From positions 2,418,001 through 2,482,000 of the forward strand of contig NZ_CP135164.1 in the NCBI RefSeq assembly GCF_001940225.2: a stretch of DNA of 64,000 bases. The letters are read 5' to 3'. Each line of letters begins with the position of its first letter. Position 1 is the first letter of the stretch. The notes beneath the pieces were generated by a model that did not search any database, had not been told where the DNA came from, and worked only from the letters and a program-made list of their open reading frames with translations. The stretch is from Roseburia sp. 499 (lineage in GTDB: Bacteria > Bacillota > Clostridia > Lachnospirales > Lachnospiraceae). Made by a program: the position numbers and the translations under genes. This document shows positions 53,079-62,831 of the stretch, one piece after another.

Positions 53079-53107
53079 ATCATAGCGTGTTATGAAATCT
53101 ATGTCAA
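53079..53107 (-). promoter_or_regulatory. Promoter of the ABC-F leader
   Basis: Read leftward, TTGACA (53102-53107), 17 bp, TATGAT (53079-53084). Confidence 0.8.
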
Positions 53108-53128
53108 GACGAAAACAATGTTTTTATT

Positions 53129-53158
53129 ATTGACATATGTCAATAATGGTTCTATAAT
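53129..53158 (+). promoter_or_regulatory. Consensus promoter with palindromic operator for the DUF134 gene
   Basis: TTGACA (53130-53135), 17 bp, TATAAT (53153-53158). A perfect 16-bp palindrome ATTGACATATGTCAAT (53129-53144) covers the -35 element, so a dimeric repressor probably binds there; the encoded DUF134 helix-turn-helix protein is an obvious candidate. Confidence 0.82.
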
Positions 53159-53222
53159 ATCCAAGAATACTATTAAAATACAATTTACAGAATGCAGTTT
53201 TTGAAACAGAAAGGACGCGCTT

Positions 53223-53978
53223 ATGCCAAGACCAAATAAACCCAGACGTGTCTGCCGCCTTCCGGCATGCACCCATTTTTATTCACAGGAACAAGTTTCA
53301 CACACACACCAAGGATTGCTCATAAGTGTAGAAGAATATGAAACAATCCGCCTGTTGGATTATATGGGAATGACGCAACAGGAAGCAGCAGCACAAATGG
53401 GTACAGGAAGAACCACAATTCAGGCTCTCTATACTCAGGCAAGACGTAAACTGGCACGTTTTTTGGTAGAAGGCACACCTCTCACCATTGAGGGTGGCTC
53501 TTATCAACTCTGTTCCCGACAACGCTGCTCCTATCCGCAAAATTGTCAAACCGGAAAAACTGCATCCAGAAAGGACACACATACTATGAAAATTGCAGTT
53601 ACATATGAAGATGGACAAGTATTCCAACACTTTGGGCATACGCAACAATTTAAGGTTTATAATGTAGAAGATGGTAAAATTATCTCTTCTGAAATTGTAG
53701 ATACCAACGGACAAGGACATGGTGCCTTAGCAGGATTTCTGTTCGGTGGCGGTGTAGATGTCTTAATCTGCGGCGGCATTGGTGGCGGTGCCAGAAACGC
53801 ATTGGCAGAAGCAGGTATTCAGTTATATCCGGGAGCTACCGGAGATGCTGATGCTCAGGTTGAATCCTTTTTAAAAGGACAATTAGTCTATGATCCAAAT
53901 ACCATGTGTAGTCACCATTCTCATGAAGAAGGCCATAGTTGTGGCGACCATGAATGTGGTTCTCACAGCTGTCACTAA
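53223..53978 (+). CDS. DUF134 DNA-binding domain fused to NifX/NifB-like iron-molybdenum-cofactor domain
   Basis: A 251-residue protein in two parts. Residues about 1-105 are DUF134, with a sigma-like helix-turn-helix (YETIRLLDYMGMTQQEAAAQ, then TTIQALYTQARRKLA) and paired cysteines (CRLPACTHF, CSRQRCSYPQNC). Residues about 120-225 are a dinitrogenase-cofactor-like domain (KIAVTYEDGQVFQHFGHTQ, LICGGIGGGARNALAEAG). The tail is a Cys/His cluster (HHSHEEGHSCGDHECGSHSC). It likely binds metal or an Fe-S cluster and regulates genes; no nif genes are near. AAAGGA precedes the ATG. Confidence 0.9.
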   Translation: MPRPNKPRRVCRLPACTHFYSQEQVSHTHQGLLISVEEYETIRLLDYMGMTQQEAAAQMGTGRTTIQALYTQARRKLARFLVEGTPLTIEGGSYQLCSRQRCSYPQNCQTGKTASRKDTHTMKIAVTYEDGQVFQHFGHTQQFKVYNVEDGKIISSEIVDTNGQGHGALAGFLFGGGVDVLICGGIGGGARNALAEAGIQLYPGATGDADAQVESFLKGQLVYDPNTMCSHHSHEEGHSCGDHECGSHSCH

Positions 53979-53987
53979 AATATCATA

Positions 53988-54023
53988 GAACCCATCAAAC
54001 CATACGATTGGTCTGATGGGTTC
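53988..54023. terminator. Bidirectional terminator
   Basis: GAACCCATCA and TGATGGGTTC form a stem with an inner CCA/TGG pair between two convergent genes; a T-rich tract follows on the right. Confidence 0.82.
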
Positions 54024-54027
54024 TTCT

Positions 54028-54675
54028 TTACTCATTTTTTCTTCTGTCCAATTCTATTTTAAGCTTGGTCATATAATCCAATGCAGACATATAATCTTGT
54101 TGTTCCACTTTACGAACAATGACAGACAACGGCTTTGCTAACATAACTCCCGCATATTGATATTTCTGTAACTCCTTCAGGATTTCAAGCATTTCATTAC
54201 TATCCAGACTGTATACAGCAGTTTCAAAGTTCTCTATCCTCTGAATAAACAGCTGTTCTTCCAACAGCGGACCATCTTCGCCTGTCACCGAACATGTCTT
54301 TCTCTCCGGCTTTTCAACAAAGGGACTTTCCTGTATCATTTTCATGACTCTTCTATATTCCTGCATCATATTTCTATGATTCTCCTGAATATACTTGATA
54401 TCCCCTTCTCTTCCTGCCATTTCCAGACTCTTTGCGCAATCGGAAAGTTCTTTTGCACCAATACTTTTCATAGAACTTTTGAGTCCATGAACAGCAATGA
54501 TATATTCTTTCCAATTTTCTTTTTCAAACGACGCTTCTATCTGTCTTTCGTTATCCTCTGCTGTATCACAACATACCTGCAAAATATTTATATACCTGTC
54601 TTTTCCACCGCAGTATATTATTCCATTTTGCACATCTAAATCTCCAAGGACAAATTCTTGTTTCGTATTTTCCAA
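54028..54675 (-). CDS. HPt (histidine phosphotransfer) domain protein
   Basis: The start is taken as TTG at 54675, because GGAGGG precedes it by 6 bases and the stop of the chemoreceptor gene ends one base before; an upstream ATG (54714) overlaps that gene. The 215-residue product has an HPt domain at about 20-120, with phospho-acceptor His in AVHGLKSSMKSIGA. The C-terminal half (about 130-215) is helical without known motif. It is the last gene of the che operon and could carry phosphate between the sensor kinase or CheA and a response regulator. Confidence 0.85.
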   Translation of the reverse strand: MENTKQEFVLGDLDVQNGIIYCGGKDRYINILQVCCDTAEDNERQIEASFEKENWKEYIIAVHGLKSSMKSIGAKELSDCAKSLEMAGREGDIKYIQENHRNMMQEYRRVMKMIQESPFVEKPERKTCSVTGEDGPLLEEQLFIQRIENFETAVYSLDSNEMLEILKELQKYQYAGVMLAKPLSVIVRKVEQQDYMSALDYMTKLKIELDRRKNE

Positions 54676-54676
54676 C

Positions 54677-55987
54677 TTAGCCCTCCAAAGAAATAATCTG
54701 TTCATTTCGTTCATCGAAGTCAGGTGTAGCGTTCACATTTGTCTGGTTTCCTAAGGTATATGCAGAAAGCAAACTGCGCATTCTATTTGCCTGATTTGAC
54801 AACTCCATACTAGCTGCCGCACACTCTTGACTGGTAGCTGAATTATTCTGTACTACTTGGGATACCTGCTCAATTGCCTGATCAATTTGCTCAATTGCCT
54901 GTGCCTGATAATTGGAGGCATCCGAAATTCCATTGATAATAACCTCACTTTTATGTACCACTTCTGTAATTGCCTCTAAGGCTTTTGCCGTTTCATCTGC
55001 AATTTTGGAACCTGCTCCTACTTTTTGAATAGAATCTTCGATAAGTTCCGCTGTTTCTGCTGCTGCCTGTGCACTTTTTGCTGCCAGATTTCTTACTTCC
55101 TCTGCAACTACTGCAAATCCTTTTCCTGCCTCTCCGGCTCTTGCGGCTTCCACTGCTGCATTCAAAGCAAGAATATTGGTCTGAAATGCAATATCATCAA
55201 TTACCTTTATAATTTTGGAAATACTTTCAGAAGAATTATTAATATCCTTCATAGCAACCATCATATCCTGCATTTGTTTATTTCCCTGCTTTACTTCAAC
55301 AATGGTCTGTCCTATTAAATTAGCTGCTTCATTTGCTTCTGAAGCATTTGTTCTGGTCTTTTCTGCAATATCATCCATGGAAGCAGTAATCTGTTCTATC
55401 GCACTTGCCTGTTCTGTAGAGCCCTGCGCCAGTGCCTCGCTGGCACTTGCCACCTCCGAAGAACTTGTCATAACCTGGTAGGCTGCATCACTAATATTTG
55501 ATAATGCACTCTGATTACGACTTACTAATTTCTTCATGGCATTTCCCAATACATCATTCTCAGATTTTGAAATAACATCCACTGTCAGATTTCCATTAGC
55601 CACCTCTTCCGCAATATTTGATTGATATCGGATATTATCTACTACTTTCTGATAATCATCCAGTAATTTACCAAATTCATTATTTCCATGTTTTTCAATT
55701 TCCACATTTACTTTTCCTACTGCAATCTGGTGCGCCACTTGTGAAAGTTGTTTCACAGAGCGATCAATCATTCTGGTCAAAGATATGGAAATGTATCCAG
55801 CAAAGGCTAATGACACTACCAATGCACCTAAACAAAATATCTTATAATTCTGTAAATAATGCTGTGGGTCATCTACCGTTATAATATTCGATGCTGTGGA
55901 ATACCCTAAAAGCAGACTAATAATTATCACCACATCAATAACGACAAATCCACCGATTAACCTTGTTTTAACCTTCACATTCTTCAT
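54677..55987 (-). CDS. Methyl-accepting chemotaxis protein with minimal sensor
   Basis: 436 residues from ATG at 55987 ([19 protein letters not shown] lies 9 bases before). The two membrane helices at about residues 8-26 and 50-72 are separated by only some 25 residues, so there is no ligand-binding domain outside. A HAMP-like linker and long signalling coiled coil follow, with the conserved tip [20 protein letters not shown]. It may sense an intracellular or membrane signal or serve as an adaptor. It overlaps cheW upstream and is followed at once by the HPt gene. Confidence 0.92.
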   Translation of the reverse strand: MKNVKVKTRLIGGFVVIDVVIIISLLLGYSTASNIITVDDPQHYLQNYKIFCLGALVVSLAFAGYISISLTRMIDRSVKQLSQVAHQIAVGKVNVEIEKHGNNEFGKLLDDYQKVVDNIRYQSNIAEEVANGNLTVDVISKSENDVLGNAMKKLVSRNQSALSNISDAAYQVMTSSSEVASASEALAQGSTEQASAIEQITASMDDIAEKTRTNASEANEAANLIGQTIVEVKQGNKQMQDMMVAMKDINNSSESISKIIKVIDDIAFQTNILALNAAVEAARAGEAGKGFAVVAEEVRNLAAKSAQAAAETAELIEDSIQKVGAGSKIADETAKALEAITEVVHKSEVIINGISDASNYQAQAIEQIDQAIEQVSQVVQNNSATSQECAAASMELSNQANRMRSLLSAYTLGNQTNVNATPDFDERNEQIISLEG

Positions 55988-55992
55988 TTTGG

Positions 55993-56490
55993 TCACTCTC
56001 CCTTTTCTGTTGTTTCTTCATTCATTCGTTCCACTACGGATAAATCTTCATCATTTAGTAACTTTTCCGGATCTAGTAAAAGCTTTACATCATCACCAAC
56101 TTTTCCTACCGCATACACAAATGCATTCTGTCTTTTTTCTGTATTCCCAATGGATGGCGCCGGAAGAATATTTTCTTCCGGAATCTCCACCACTTCAGCT
56201 ATTTTTTCTACAATCAGTCCCACTACCATACTATTTACATTTAGCACAATGATACACGTTCTGTCATTGTATTCAATTGGTTCTTGCTTAAACCTAAGCC
56301 TTACATCCACCACAGGAATAATTTTTCCACGCAGATTAATCAACCCTTTTATATAATCTTCGCATTCCGGCATTTCTGTGATTTTCTGAAACACAATGAT
56401 TTCATTTACATACTGAATCTTAATGCCATAATACTCACTTCCAGATTTGAAGGTTATATACTTTCCTTTCTGTGTATCAAATTCACCCAT
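55993..56490 (-). CDS. cheW: Chemotaxis adaptor protein CheW
   Basis: A 165-residue SH3-fold protein that links chemoreceptors to CheA. The start at 56490 ([14 protein letters not shown]) follows GGGGTG. The typical IQYVNEIIV and [19 protein letters not shown] motifs are present, as is the [12 protein letters not shown] end. It lies between cheA and the chemoreceptor. Confidence 0.93.
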   Translation of the reverse strand: MGEFDTQKGKYITFKSGSEYYGIKIQYVNEIIVFQKITEMPECEDYIKGLINLRGKIIPVVDVRLRFKQEPIEYNDRTCIIVLNVNSMVVGLIVEKIAEVVEIPEENILPAPSIGNTEKRQNAFVYAVGKVGDDVKLLLDPEKLLNDEDLSVVERMNEETTEKGE

Positions 56491-56510
56491 TGCATTCACC
56501 CCTTTCACCT

Positions 56511-58658
56511 TTATTCCAATAAGCCTGCAGGGTCTAAAATAAGAGCTATACTGCCATCACCTAATTGCGTACATCCGGACAATCCCTTTACTTTCTTTAT
56601 ATACTCCGGAATTGGCTTTACTACAATTTCCTGCTTTCCTATGAGTCGGTCAACCAACAGACACATCACTTGATTTTCCACTTCTGTGATAATCAACATT
56701 CCATCTTCCGCATCCGCCTTGTAATCCTTAAGGTTATACCACTCTCCGACTCGAAGCACCGGAAAACACTCTCCACGAATCATAACAAATTCTTCTCCAT
56801 TCGGCTTCTGTACCAAATGATTTTCACGAATTCCTACAAATTCTTTCACTGCTCCGGTTTCTATTACAAAGGAAGAATTTCCAACCTCCATAACAATCCC
56901 ATCAATAATAGCAAGGGTAAGTGGTATTTTAAGATTCATAAGACTGCCTTCCCCCGGCACACTATCAATTTCCAATGTTCCTCCGATTGCCTGTAAGTTG
57001 GAAACAACTACATCCATACCAACGCCTCGTCCGGAATACTCTGTTACCTTCTCATTGGTAGAAAATCCCGGAAGTGTAATAAACTGATATACCTCCTTAT
57101 CTGTATAGGAACTATCGTCCCTTGTATAATCCAAGAGTCCCTGTTTTCTTGCCTTTGCCATGATTTTATTTCGGTCAAGTCCCCCACCGTTATCTTTGAC
57201 TCCTATCCAGACTTTTCCGGACTCTGTTTTTGCAGAAAGAGTTACTTTTCCCTTTTCTGTCTTTCCTTTCTCCGCTCGTTCTTCATTAGATTCAATTCCA
57301 TGATCGAGAGCATTTCTCACAAGATGCATAAGAGGGTCTGAAATATGTTCAATAATATTCTTATCCACCTCTGTATGTTCTCCAATCATTTCAAACTCCA
57401 CATCTTTTCCAAGCTTTCTGGATACATCAAATACAATACGATTCATCTTTTGGAATGTATTGGTTAGAGGAACCATTCGCATACTCATAATTACATTCTG
57501 CAAATCTGTTGAAATCTTCGACATCTGCCCGGCTGCTTTATTGAAATTATCCAATTTAAGTCCAGGAACCTTCAAATCCGGATTCTGCAACACCACAGAT
57601 TCTGCAATTACCAATTCTCCAATCAGATCCATCAGCATATCCATTTTACTTACATCTACACTGATAAAACTTGTCTTTTCAGCTTTCTTCGGTTTATCCT
57701 TTGCCAGCTTTGTTGCTTTCCCCGGTCCTTTCGATTCAATTACAAAGTCTCCGGGGGCTATGGGCTTTTCTTCCTTTGGCTTTGCAGTACCCTTCTCTTT
57801 TTGCTCTGCCCTGGCTTCTATTTCTTCTAAGCTGGACTCAAGGTCGATGCGGATTTCTGTACCAACACTATCAAATCCCTGTTTAAATTCCTTTTCATTA
57901 CATTCATAAATCTCTACCTTTTGCAAATCATACCCTTCTTGCACAATAGCTCTGATGTCCGTTTCACTACTCTGGGTCTGCAAAAGCACCTTAAATCCGT
58001 TCTCTAAGATTTCGTCTGCGCTCTTTTCATTGGATATAATGTCCGCCGGAAAATACATCAAATCTTCCGCCATTTCCTTTAATGCATATACTATTTTATA
58101 GGCATGCACATTAGCGAGCTGAATTCCCGGATTATAGGTCAAATATATTTTATAAAAATGACTGGCACTAGTTGTCATAGGTGCCAAATAAAACTGTTTT
58201 GGCTCCTCATGAACATTTTCTTTAATATCTTTTCCCTTTTCTCCTGCTCCACCTTTGATGCGGTTTAGGAACTCGTCAAGAGATGCGATAATTTCACTGG
58301 CATCTCCGTCTGCTGTTCCACCGTTTTGAATTTTATCCATTTCATCTGTAATAAAATCTGCTACCGAAAGTACATGTTCTACCAACTCCAGATGCGGAAC
58401 ATTATCCGGATGGGATTCTCTCAAATAATAAAATACATCTTCTAGTTTGTGCGACACGGCTGTAATATCTTCGAACATCATGACACCTGAGGAGCCTTTT
58501 ATCGTATGCATGGTACGAAAAATTTCATTTATGCTTTCCTCGTCAAAACACTCGGCATCTTTTTGTTCAAGCACTGTTTCCTGAAGCTGCTCTAAGAGTT
58601 GCCCATTTTCAAACAGATACATATCCAGCATGCCTTCTGTATTAAACTCTTCTGCCAT
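56511..58658 (-). CDS. cheA: Chemotaxis sensor kinase CheA
   Basis: A 715-residue kinase. P1 has the phospho-His in FRTMHTIKGSSGVM (about residue 48). A P2-like region with charged linkers spans about 160-320. P3 dimerisation lies near SVDVSKMDMLMDLIGELVIAE, P4 ATPase has HLVRNALDHGIE (N box), GVKDNGGGLD (G1) and GRGVGMDVV (G2), and P5 is the CheW-like end (LTLAIIDGIVMEV). CheA transfers phosphate to CheY and CheB. GAAAGGAG precedes the ATG. No frameshift is seen. Confidence 0.95.
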   Translation of the reverse strand: MAEEFNTEGMLDMYLFENGQLLEQLQETVLEQKDAECFDEESINEIFRTMHTIKGSSGVMMFEDITAVSHKLEDVFYYLRESHPDNVPHLELVEHVLSVADFITDEMDKIQNGGTADGDASEIIASLDEFLNRIKGGAGEKGKDIKENVHEEPKQFYLAPMTTSASHFYKIYLTYNPGIQLANVHAYKIVYALKEMAEDLMYFPADIISNEKSADEILENGFKVLLQTQSSETDIRAIVQEGYDLQKVEIYECNEKEFKQGFDSVGTEIRIDLESSLEEIEARAEQKEKGTAKPKEEKPIAPGDFVIESKGPGKATKLAKDKPKKAEKTSFISVDVSKMDMLMDLIGELVIAESVVLQNPDLKVPGLKLDNFNKAAGQMSKISTDLQNVIMSMRMVPLTNTFQKMNRIVFDVSRKLGKDVEFEMIGEHTEVDKNIIEHISDPLMHLVRNALDHGIESNEERAEKGKTEKGKVTLSAKTESGKVWIGVKDNGGGLDRNKIMAKARKQGLLDYTRDDSSYTDKEVYQFITLPGFSTNEKVTEYSGRGVGMDVVVSNLQAIGGTLEIDSVPGEGSLMNLKIPLTLAIIDGIVMEVGNSSFVIETGAVKEFVGIRENHLVQKPNGEEFVMIRGECFPVLRVGEWYNLKDYKADAEDGMLIITEVENQVMCLLVDRLIGKQEIVVKPIPEYIKKVKGLSGCTQLGDGSIALILDPAGLLE

Positions 58659-58671
58659 GTTGTACTCCTTT

Positions 58672-59073
58672 CTAGATTAGACCAAGTTTTTTTAACGCCT
58701 GCTCGAATCTTGCTTGATCAATTGGCTTACCGGAATAAATGGTACAACCAAGGTCAAATGCCATTTTTACGTTTTTTTCATCATTTAAGGCCGTTGTCAT
58801 AATTACCTTTACCGCCTTATCCTCCGGAATATTCCTCTCTTTTTCCAAATTCCGAATCCCCACCAAAGCCTGGTATCCATCCATGACAGGCATCATAATA
58901 TCTAAGCATACCAGGTCATAGGGTTCATCCTCTTCCAATGCCATTAAAAATGCATCTACTGCTTCCATACCATCCACAGTCACGTCGCATTCTCCATACT
59001 TCGATAAAAAACTATCCATAAATTTTCTAGTTACAAAATCATCTTCCGCTAATAAAATTCTCATCTTGCTCAC
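58672..59073 (-). CDS. CheY-like single-domain response regulator
   Basis: A 133-residue receiver: acidic pair ED in LLAEDDF, phospho-Asp in LVCLDIMMPVMDG (about residue 60), Thr in IMTTALND (about 93) and Lys in YSGKPID (about 115). No output domain, so it acts by binding a partner. In an operon with CheA it is the likely phosphorylated messenger; since flagellar motor genes are not in this window, the target is open. Confidence 0.92.
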   Translation of the reverse strand: MSKMRILLAEDDFVTRKFMDSFLSKYGECDVTVDGMEAVDAFLMALEEDEPYDLVCLDIMMPVMDGYQALVGIRNLEKERNIPEDKAVKVIMTTALNDEKNVKMAFDLGCTIYSGKPIDQARFEQALKKLGLI

Positions 59074-59074
59074 C

Positions 59075-60106
59075 TCACATATTCCGCAATATTTGATATG
59101 TTCTTCTTGCTATATTTGGCAACTGTTCCTGATATTCAACAGCACCTAATTGATAGGCAACTTTTGGCATACCATATACCACACAAGTAGATTCATCCTG
59201 CCCGATGGTTTTTGCTCCGGCATTTTTCATTTCCAAAAGTCCCTTTGCTCCATCTCCTCCCATACCGGTTAAAATAATACCTATGGCATTTTCTCTTGCC
59301 ACTTTTGCAACGGACTGAAAAAGTACATCTACTGACGGACAGTGTCCATTCACTTTTGCTCCTCTTTTGCAAATAACCTGATATGTATCATTTACCCTCA
59401 CAATTTCCATATGCGCATCTCCCCCCGGTGCTATCAATACCTGTCCGGGCAATACAACATCTCCCGTTTTTGCCTCCTTCACTTTTACATTGCATTTATC
59501 ATTTAGCCGCCCGGCAAACATTTCCGTAAACCCTGCGGGCATATGCTGTACCACTACCACTCCCGGAATATCCGTACCAAATTCCTGCAACACCGCTGCG
59601 ATTGCCTCCGTTCCTCCTGTAGATGCTCCTATGGCTATGATGAGATTCTTTTTGGTTGCATTATTCTGCACCGGTTGCCTTGGAACAACATTTTTATGCT
59701 TTACCCTACTCACATGTGCCTTGACGGCAATCTTAATCTTATCCGGTAATTCCTTCGAAACAAATTCTTCTATCTGTTGTTTGTCAGAAACAACCGGCTT
59801 AGCCACAAAATCAACTGCTCCTGCCCCAAGTGCATCAAACACCTTATCACTTAATGCACTAATTACAATTACCGGCATTGGATATTGAGGCATTAATTTT
59901 CTCAAAAATTCAATACCACTCATTCGCGGAAGTTCTATATCTAGAGTCATAACATCCGGTTTGTATGTTACAATTGCATCCCTTGCTTCGTAAGGATCTC
60001 CCGCTGTGGCCACCACCTGAATTGCAGGATCTTTATTGAGATTTTGCACAAGAAGCTCTCGAAATACATAAGAGTCTTCCACAACTAATACTTTAATCTT
60101 TTGCAT
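59075..60106 (-). CDS. cheB: Protein-glutamate methylesterase CheB
   Basis: 343 residues: receiver domain (Asp in VMTLDIELPRMSG, about 56) and methylesterase domain with the catalytic triad Ser in AIGASTGGTEA (about 162), His in VVVQHMPAGFTEM (about 191) and Asp in GMGGDGAKGL (about 285). It removes methyl groups from chemoreceptors. GAGGATTG precedes the ATG. The matching methyltransferase CheR is not in the window. Confidence 0.95.
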   Translation of the reverse strand: MQKIKVLVVEDSYVFRELLVQNLNKDPAIQVVATAGDPYEARDAIVTYKPDVMTLDIELPRMSGIEFLRKLMPQYPMPVIVISALSDKVFDALGAGAVDFVAKPVVSDKQQIEEFVSKELPDKIKIAVKAHVSRVKHKNVVPRQPVQNNATKKNLIIAIGASTGGTEAIAAVLQEFGTDIPGVVVVQHMPAGFTEMFAGRLNDKCNVKVKEAKTGDVVLPGQVLIAPGGDAHMEIVRVNDTYQVICKRGAKVNGHCPSVDVLFQSVAKVARENAIGIILTGMGGDGAKGLLEMKNAGAKTIGQDESTCVVYGMPKVAYQLGAVEYQEQLPNIARRTYQILRNM

Positions 60107-60138
60107 GTCACATCAATCCTCTAAACTGTCATATTTTC

Positions 60139-61212
60139 CTAGCGTAACTGCTTGTATATTTTTTTCAAAACATAAAACATATCGGGACTAAACTTTATCC
60201 CAACCTCTTGTTGCATAATTTGAAAAGCACTCTCTTTATCGTACATTCCCCGATAGGTTCTCTCTTCCATCAAAGCACAATACTCACTTACTAACGCCAC
60301 AATCTGAGCAGATAACGGTATTTCTTCCCCTTTCATTCCTTCCGGATATCCTGTCCCATCCCAATTCTCATGGTGATAATTTGCAATATCAACTGACATT
60401 TGAATAAAGTCATTATATTCTCCTGCCTGATTAATATCCCGAAGTATCTTTGCTCCAATTGTAGTATGCTTTCGCATAACCTTTTCTTCTTCCACGGTTA
60501 ATGCTGATTTCTTATGAAAAATCTCACATGGAACAGCCACATTTCCTATATCACACAACGGTGCAGCAAGCTCCAATGTATCTATAAACCCATCAGATAT
60601 CACTTCCCCATACCGTGTCGATAACTGCATAGCTTCTGCTAAAATTCTACTGTTATAGCAAAGACGCTCCATATGATTTTCATCATAGTTTGCTGTTTCC
60701 CTTGCCACACGAAGAAGTGCATAGAGAACATTTCTTTTCTCCGCTTCCATCTGCTTAATCTGCTCACTTACCAAAACCTGAAGTTTCCGATTCATTTCTA
60801 CCAGACTGGCTTTTGCCTCCGACAACTTTAAATGAACTTTTATTCTTGCTCTTATCACTTCCGGGATAAAAGGTTTGGTAATATAATCCTCGCCCTCCAA
60901 TGCAAATCCTCTTATCATATCATCCGGATTGTCAAATGCAGAGATAAAAATAATTGGTATTTCCCTTGTATCCGGATTATCTTTTACCTTCCTACAGAAT
61001 TCAAATCCATCCATTCCAGGCATTGCAATGTCCGAAATAATCAGTTGTATCGAAAAATGCTGTATCAGTTTTAGCGCCTGTTCACCACTTTCTGCCAATA
61101 TCGGTCGATGCCCCATATCCGCAATAATATCTCTTAAGGTAAACCGATTCACTTCTAAATCATCCACGATAAGAATGTTTGTCACATCTTTTTCTCTGTT
61201 TTCGCTCACCAT
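60139..61212 (-). CDS. Response regulator with degenerate HD-GYP domain
   Basis: Start at 61212 (MVSENREKDVTNILIV) follows GGGAGG; 357 residues. A receiver domain covers about 14-130 with Asp in LIISDIAMPGMDG. The C-terminal HD-GYP region begins at about 175 and keeps HHENWDGTGYPEG, but the hallmark HD pair reads LCDIGNVAVP, with Cys where the catalytic His belongs. Cyclic-di-GMP phosphodiesterase activity may therefore be lost or altered. It follows the sensor kinase by 18 bases and probably receives its phosphate. Confidence 0.88.
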   Translation of the reverse strand: MVSENREKDVTNILIVDDLEVNRFTLRDIIADMGHRPILAESGEQALKLIQHFSIQLIISDIAMPGMDGFEFCRKVKDNPDTREIPIIFISAFDNPDDMIRGFALEGEDYITKPFIPEVIRARIKVHLKLSEAKASLVEMNRKLQVLVSEQIKQMEAEKRNVLYALLRVARETANYDENHMERLCYNSRILAEAMQLSTRYGEVISDGFIDTLELAAPLCDIGNVAVPCEIFHKKSALTVEEEKVMRKHTTIGAKILRDINQAGEYNDFIQMSVDIANYHHENWDGTGYPEGMKGEEIPLSAQIVALVSEYCALMEERTYRGMYDKESAFQIMQQEVGIKFSPDMFYVLKKIYKQLR

Positions 61213-61230
61213 AGAAATTCCTCCCAGCAT

Positions 61231-62664
61231 TTATATCAGTGACTGAAGTGCTTCAAAGGTAGCAGTTGCCTTTTCATAATCCGCTTTTTGCACTGCCATC
61301 TTTAGTCTGAGAGCCGCCGTCTTAACTTCTTTTGGTGCTTCCTCTGTCAATTTTCTGACCGTATCCGCAAATCCTTCTGCCTTCTCCCAGTTCTCCATTT
61401 CTATACTAAGAATCAACTTTGACATTTTCTTCTGTAATTCTTGTAAATTCTCCTCTTCTCCGTATCTCCAAATCTTTTCACTTGTATTTTTCTCTGTAAG
61501 GCCTCTCAATTTCTGTAATATCTCATCCTTATTTTGACTATCCTGTATCTGACCGTTTTCCTCTTTCGGAACTTCTACCCATATATGAAAAAGAAAGGTA
61601 CTTCCTACATTTTCCTTACTTTCCACAGAAATATCGCCATCCATCATTTCCACAAGTTGCTTACAAATATTCAGTCCCAACCCTGTTCCGCCATACTTTC
61701 TGGTAATAGACGCATCCACCTGTGAAAAACTTTTAAATAACTTATCCTGATTTGCCTTACTAATTCCGATTCCCGAATCAATCACCATAAAAAATAGTTC
61801 TACCCGATTGTCATACTGTGCTGTCTTAATAACCTCTAGAACTATTTTTCCTACAGATGTAAATTTACAAGCATTTGATAACAAATTATTTAAGATTTGT
61901 ATAATTCTCAGTTCATCCCCTACAATATACTCCGGTACCTCCGGTGAAATTGTTACTAAAAACTCCACCCCTTTTTCTGTAATTTTATTTCGATGGTTAC
62001 GTTTTACATAATCTATCATATGGTATAGATTAAATTTTCTGGATTCTAGCGTAAACTTTCCCGACTCTAACTTAGCAAAGTCCAAAATATTATTAATAAG
62101 GGCATTCATATTTTTACAGCTATATTCTATCAGTTTCAGCAGGCCTAACTTTTTCTCTTCCTTCTCCATACTTATTAATTCTTTTGTATTTCCCAATATC
62201 CCATTTACCGGTGTTCGAAGTTCATGGGTAATATTGGCCACAAATTCCGATTTTGTTTTGTACGCTGCCTCTATCTCCTGTTGCGCCTGTTGAAGTTTTT
62301 TACCAAGCATTACTTTTTCCGAAATATTATATGCCATACAAAGGTAGATAGCAGGCTCTGCTTCTTGCTTCATCAACCGAACATAGACCGGAAAACAAGT
62401 ATTGTTTTTGCGATATGCCATCAGTTCCTGCTTTTCCCCTCCGAAGATACAATCTGTCTCAAACCCCTCTCCTACTTCTTTGAAATTTTGAGGAAATATA
62501 TCAGTAATCCGCTGATTACATAGTTCTGTGCCCCACTCAAGCTGTTCCTTTGCTATTTTATTGGCATAGATAATCTCTCCATTTCCCCTGAACGCAAACA
62601 CCATTTCAAGCGCATGATCTAAAAAAAATTGTAACTGCTCCTCTTCTATGATTTGCATCTTCAT
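61231..62664 (-). CDS. PAS-domain sensor histidine kinase
   Basis: About 477 residues; the ATG at 62664 is favoured by a GGGG site 6 bases before (ATG codons also at 62670 and 62658). There is no membrane helix. A PAS domain spans about 10-125 (FFLDHALEMVFAFRGNGEII, FPVYVRL), then HisKA with the phospho-His in FVANITHELRTPVNG (about 150), and an ATPase with NNLLSNACKFTS and GTGLGLNICKQLV. The last 100 residues (IWRYGEEENL onward) form a helical extension. It is the first gene of the operon and likely senses a redox or energy cue in the cytoplasm. Confidence 0.92.
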   Translation of the reverse strand: MKMQIIEEEQLQFFLDHALEMVFAFRGNGEIIYANKIAKEQLEWGTELCNQRITDIFPQNFKEVGEGFETDCIFGGEKQELMAYRKNNTCFPVYVRLMKQEAEPAIYLCMAYNISEKVMLGKKLQQAQQEIEAAYKTKSEFVANITHELRTPVNGILGNTKELISMEKEEKKLGLLKLIEYSCKNMNALINNILDFAKLESGKFTLESRKFNLYHMIDYVKRNHRNKITEKGVEFLVTISPEVPEYIVGDELRIIQILNNLLSNACKFTSVGKIVLEVIKTAQYDNRVELFFMVIDSGIGISKANQDKLFKSFSQVDASITRKYGGTGLGLNICKQLVEMMDGDISVESKENVGSTFLFHIWVEVPKEENGQIQDSQNKDEILQKLRGLTEKNTSEKIWRYGEEENLQELQKKMSKLILSIEMENWEKAEGFADTVRKLTEEAPKEVKTAALRLKMAVQKADYEKATATFEALQSLI

Positions 62665-62723
62665 TTTCATCCCCTTTACGCGTTCACCCAGTATTGTGCA
62701 CTTTACCTAATAAATATGTAATT

Positions 62724-62752
62724 ATTGTACTGCCAAAACTCTTTTTTGTCAA
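62724..62752 (-). promoter_or_regulatory. Promoter of the chemosensory operon
   Basis: Read leftward, TTGACA (62747-62752), 17 bp, TACAAT (62724-62729), about 60 bases before the sensor kinase start. No terminator is seen within the operon. Confidence 0.78.
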
Positions 62753-62831
62753 ATTTGTACGTTTTTACTTTTGCATTACACCATTTTTACAACTAATTTT
62801 CTTTTACTTTAATTTATTTTTTTGTGATTTA

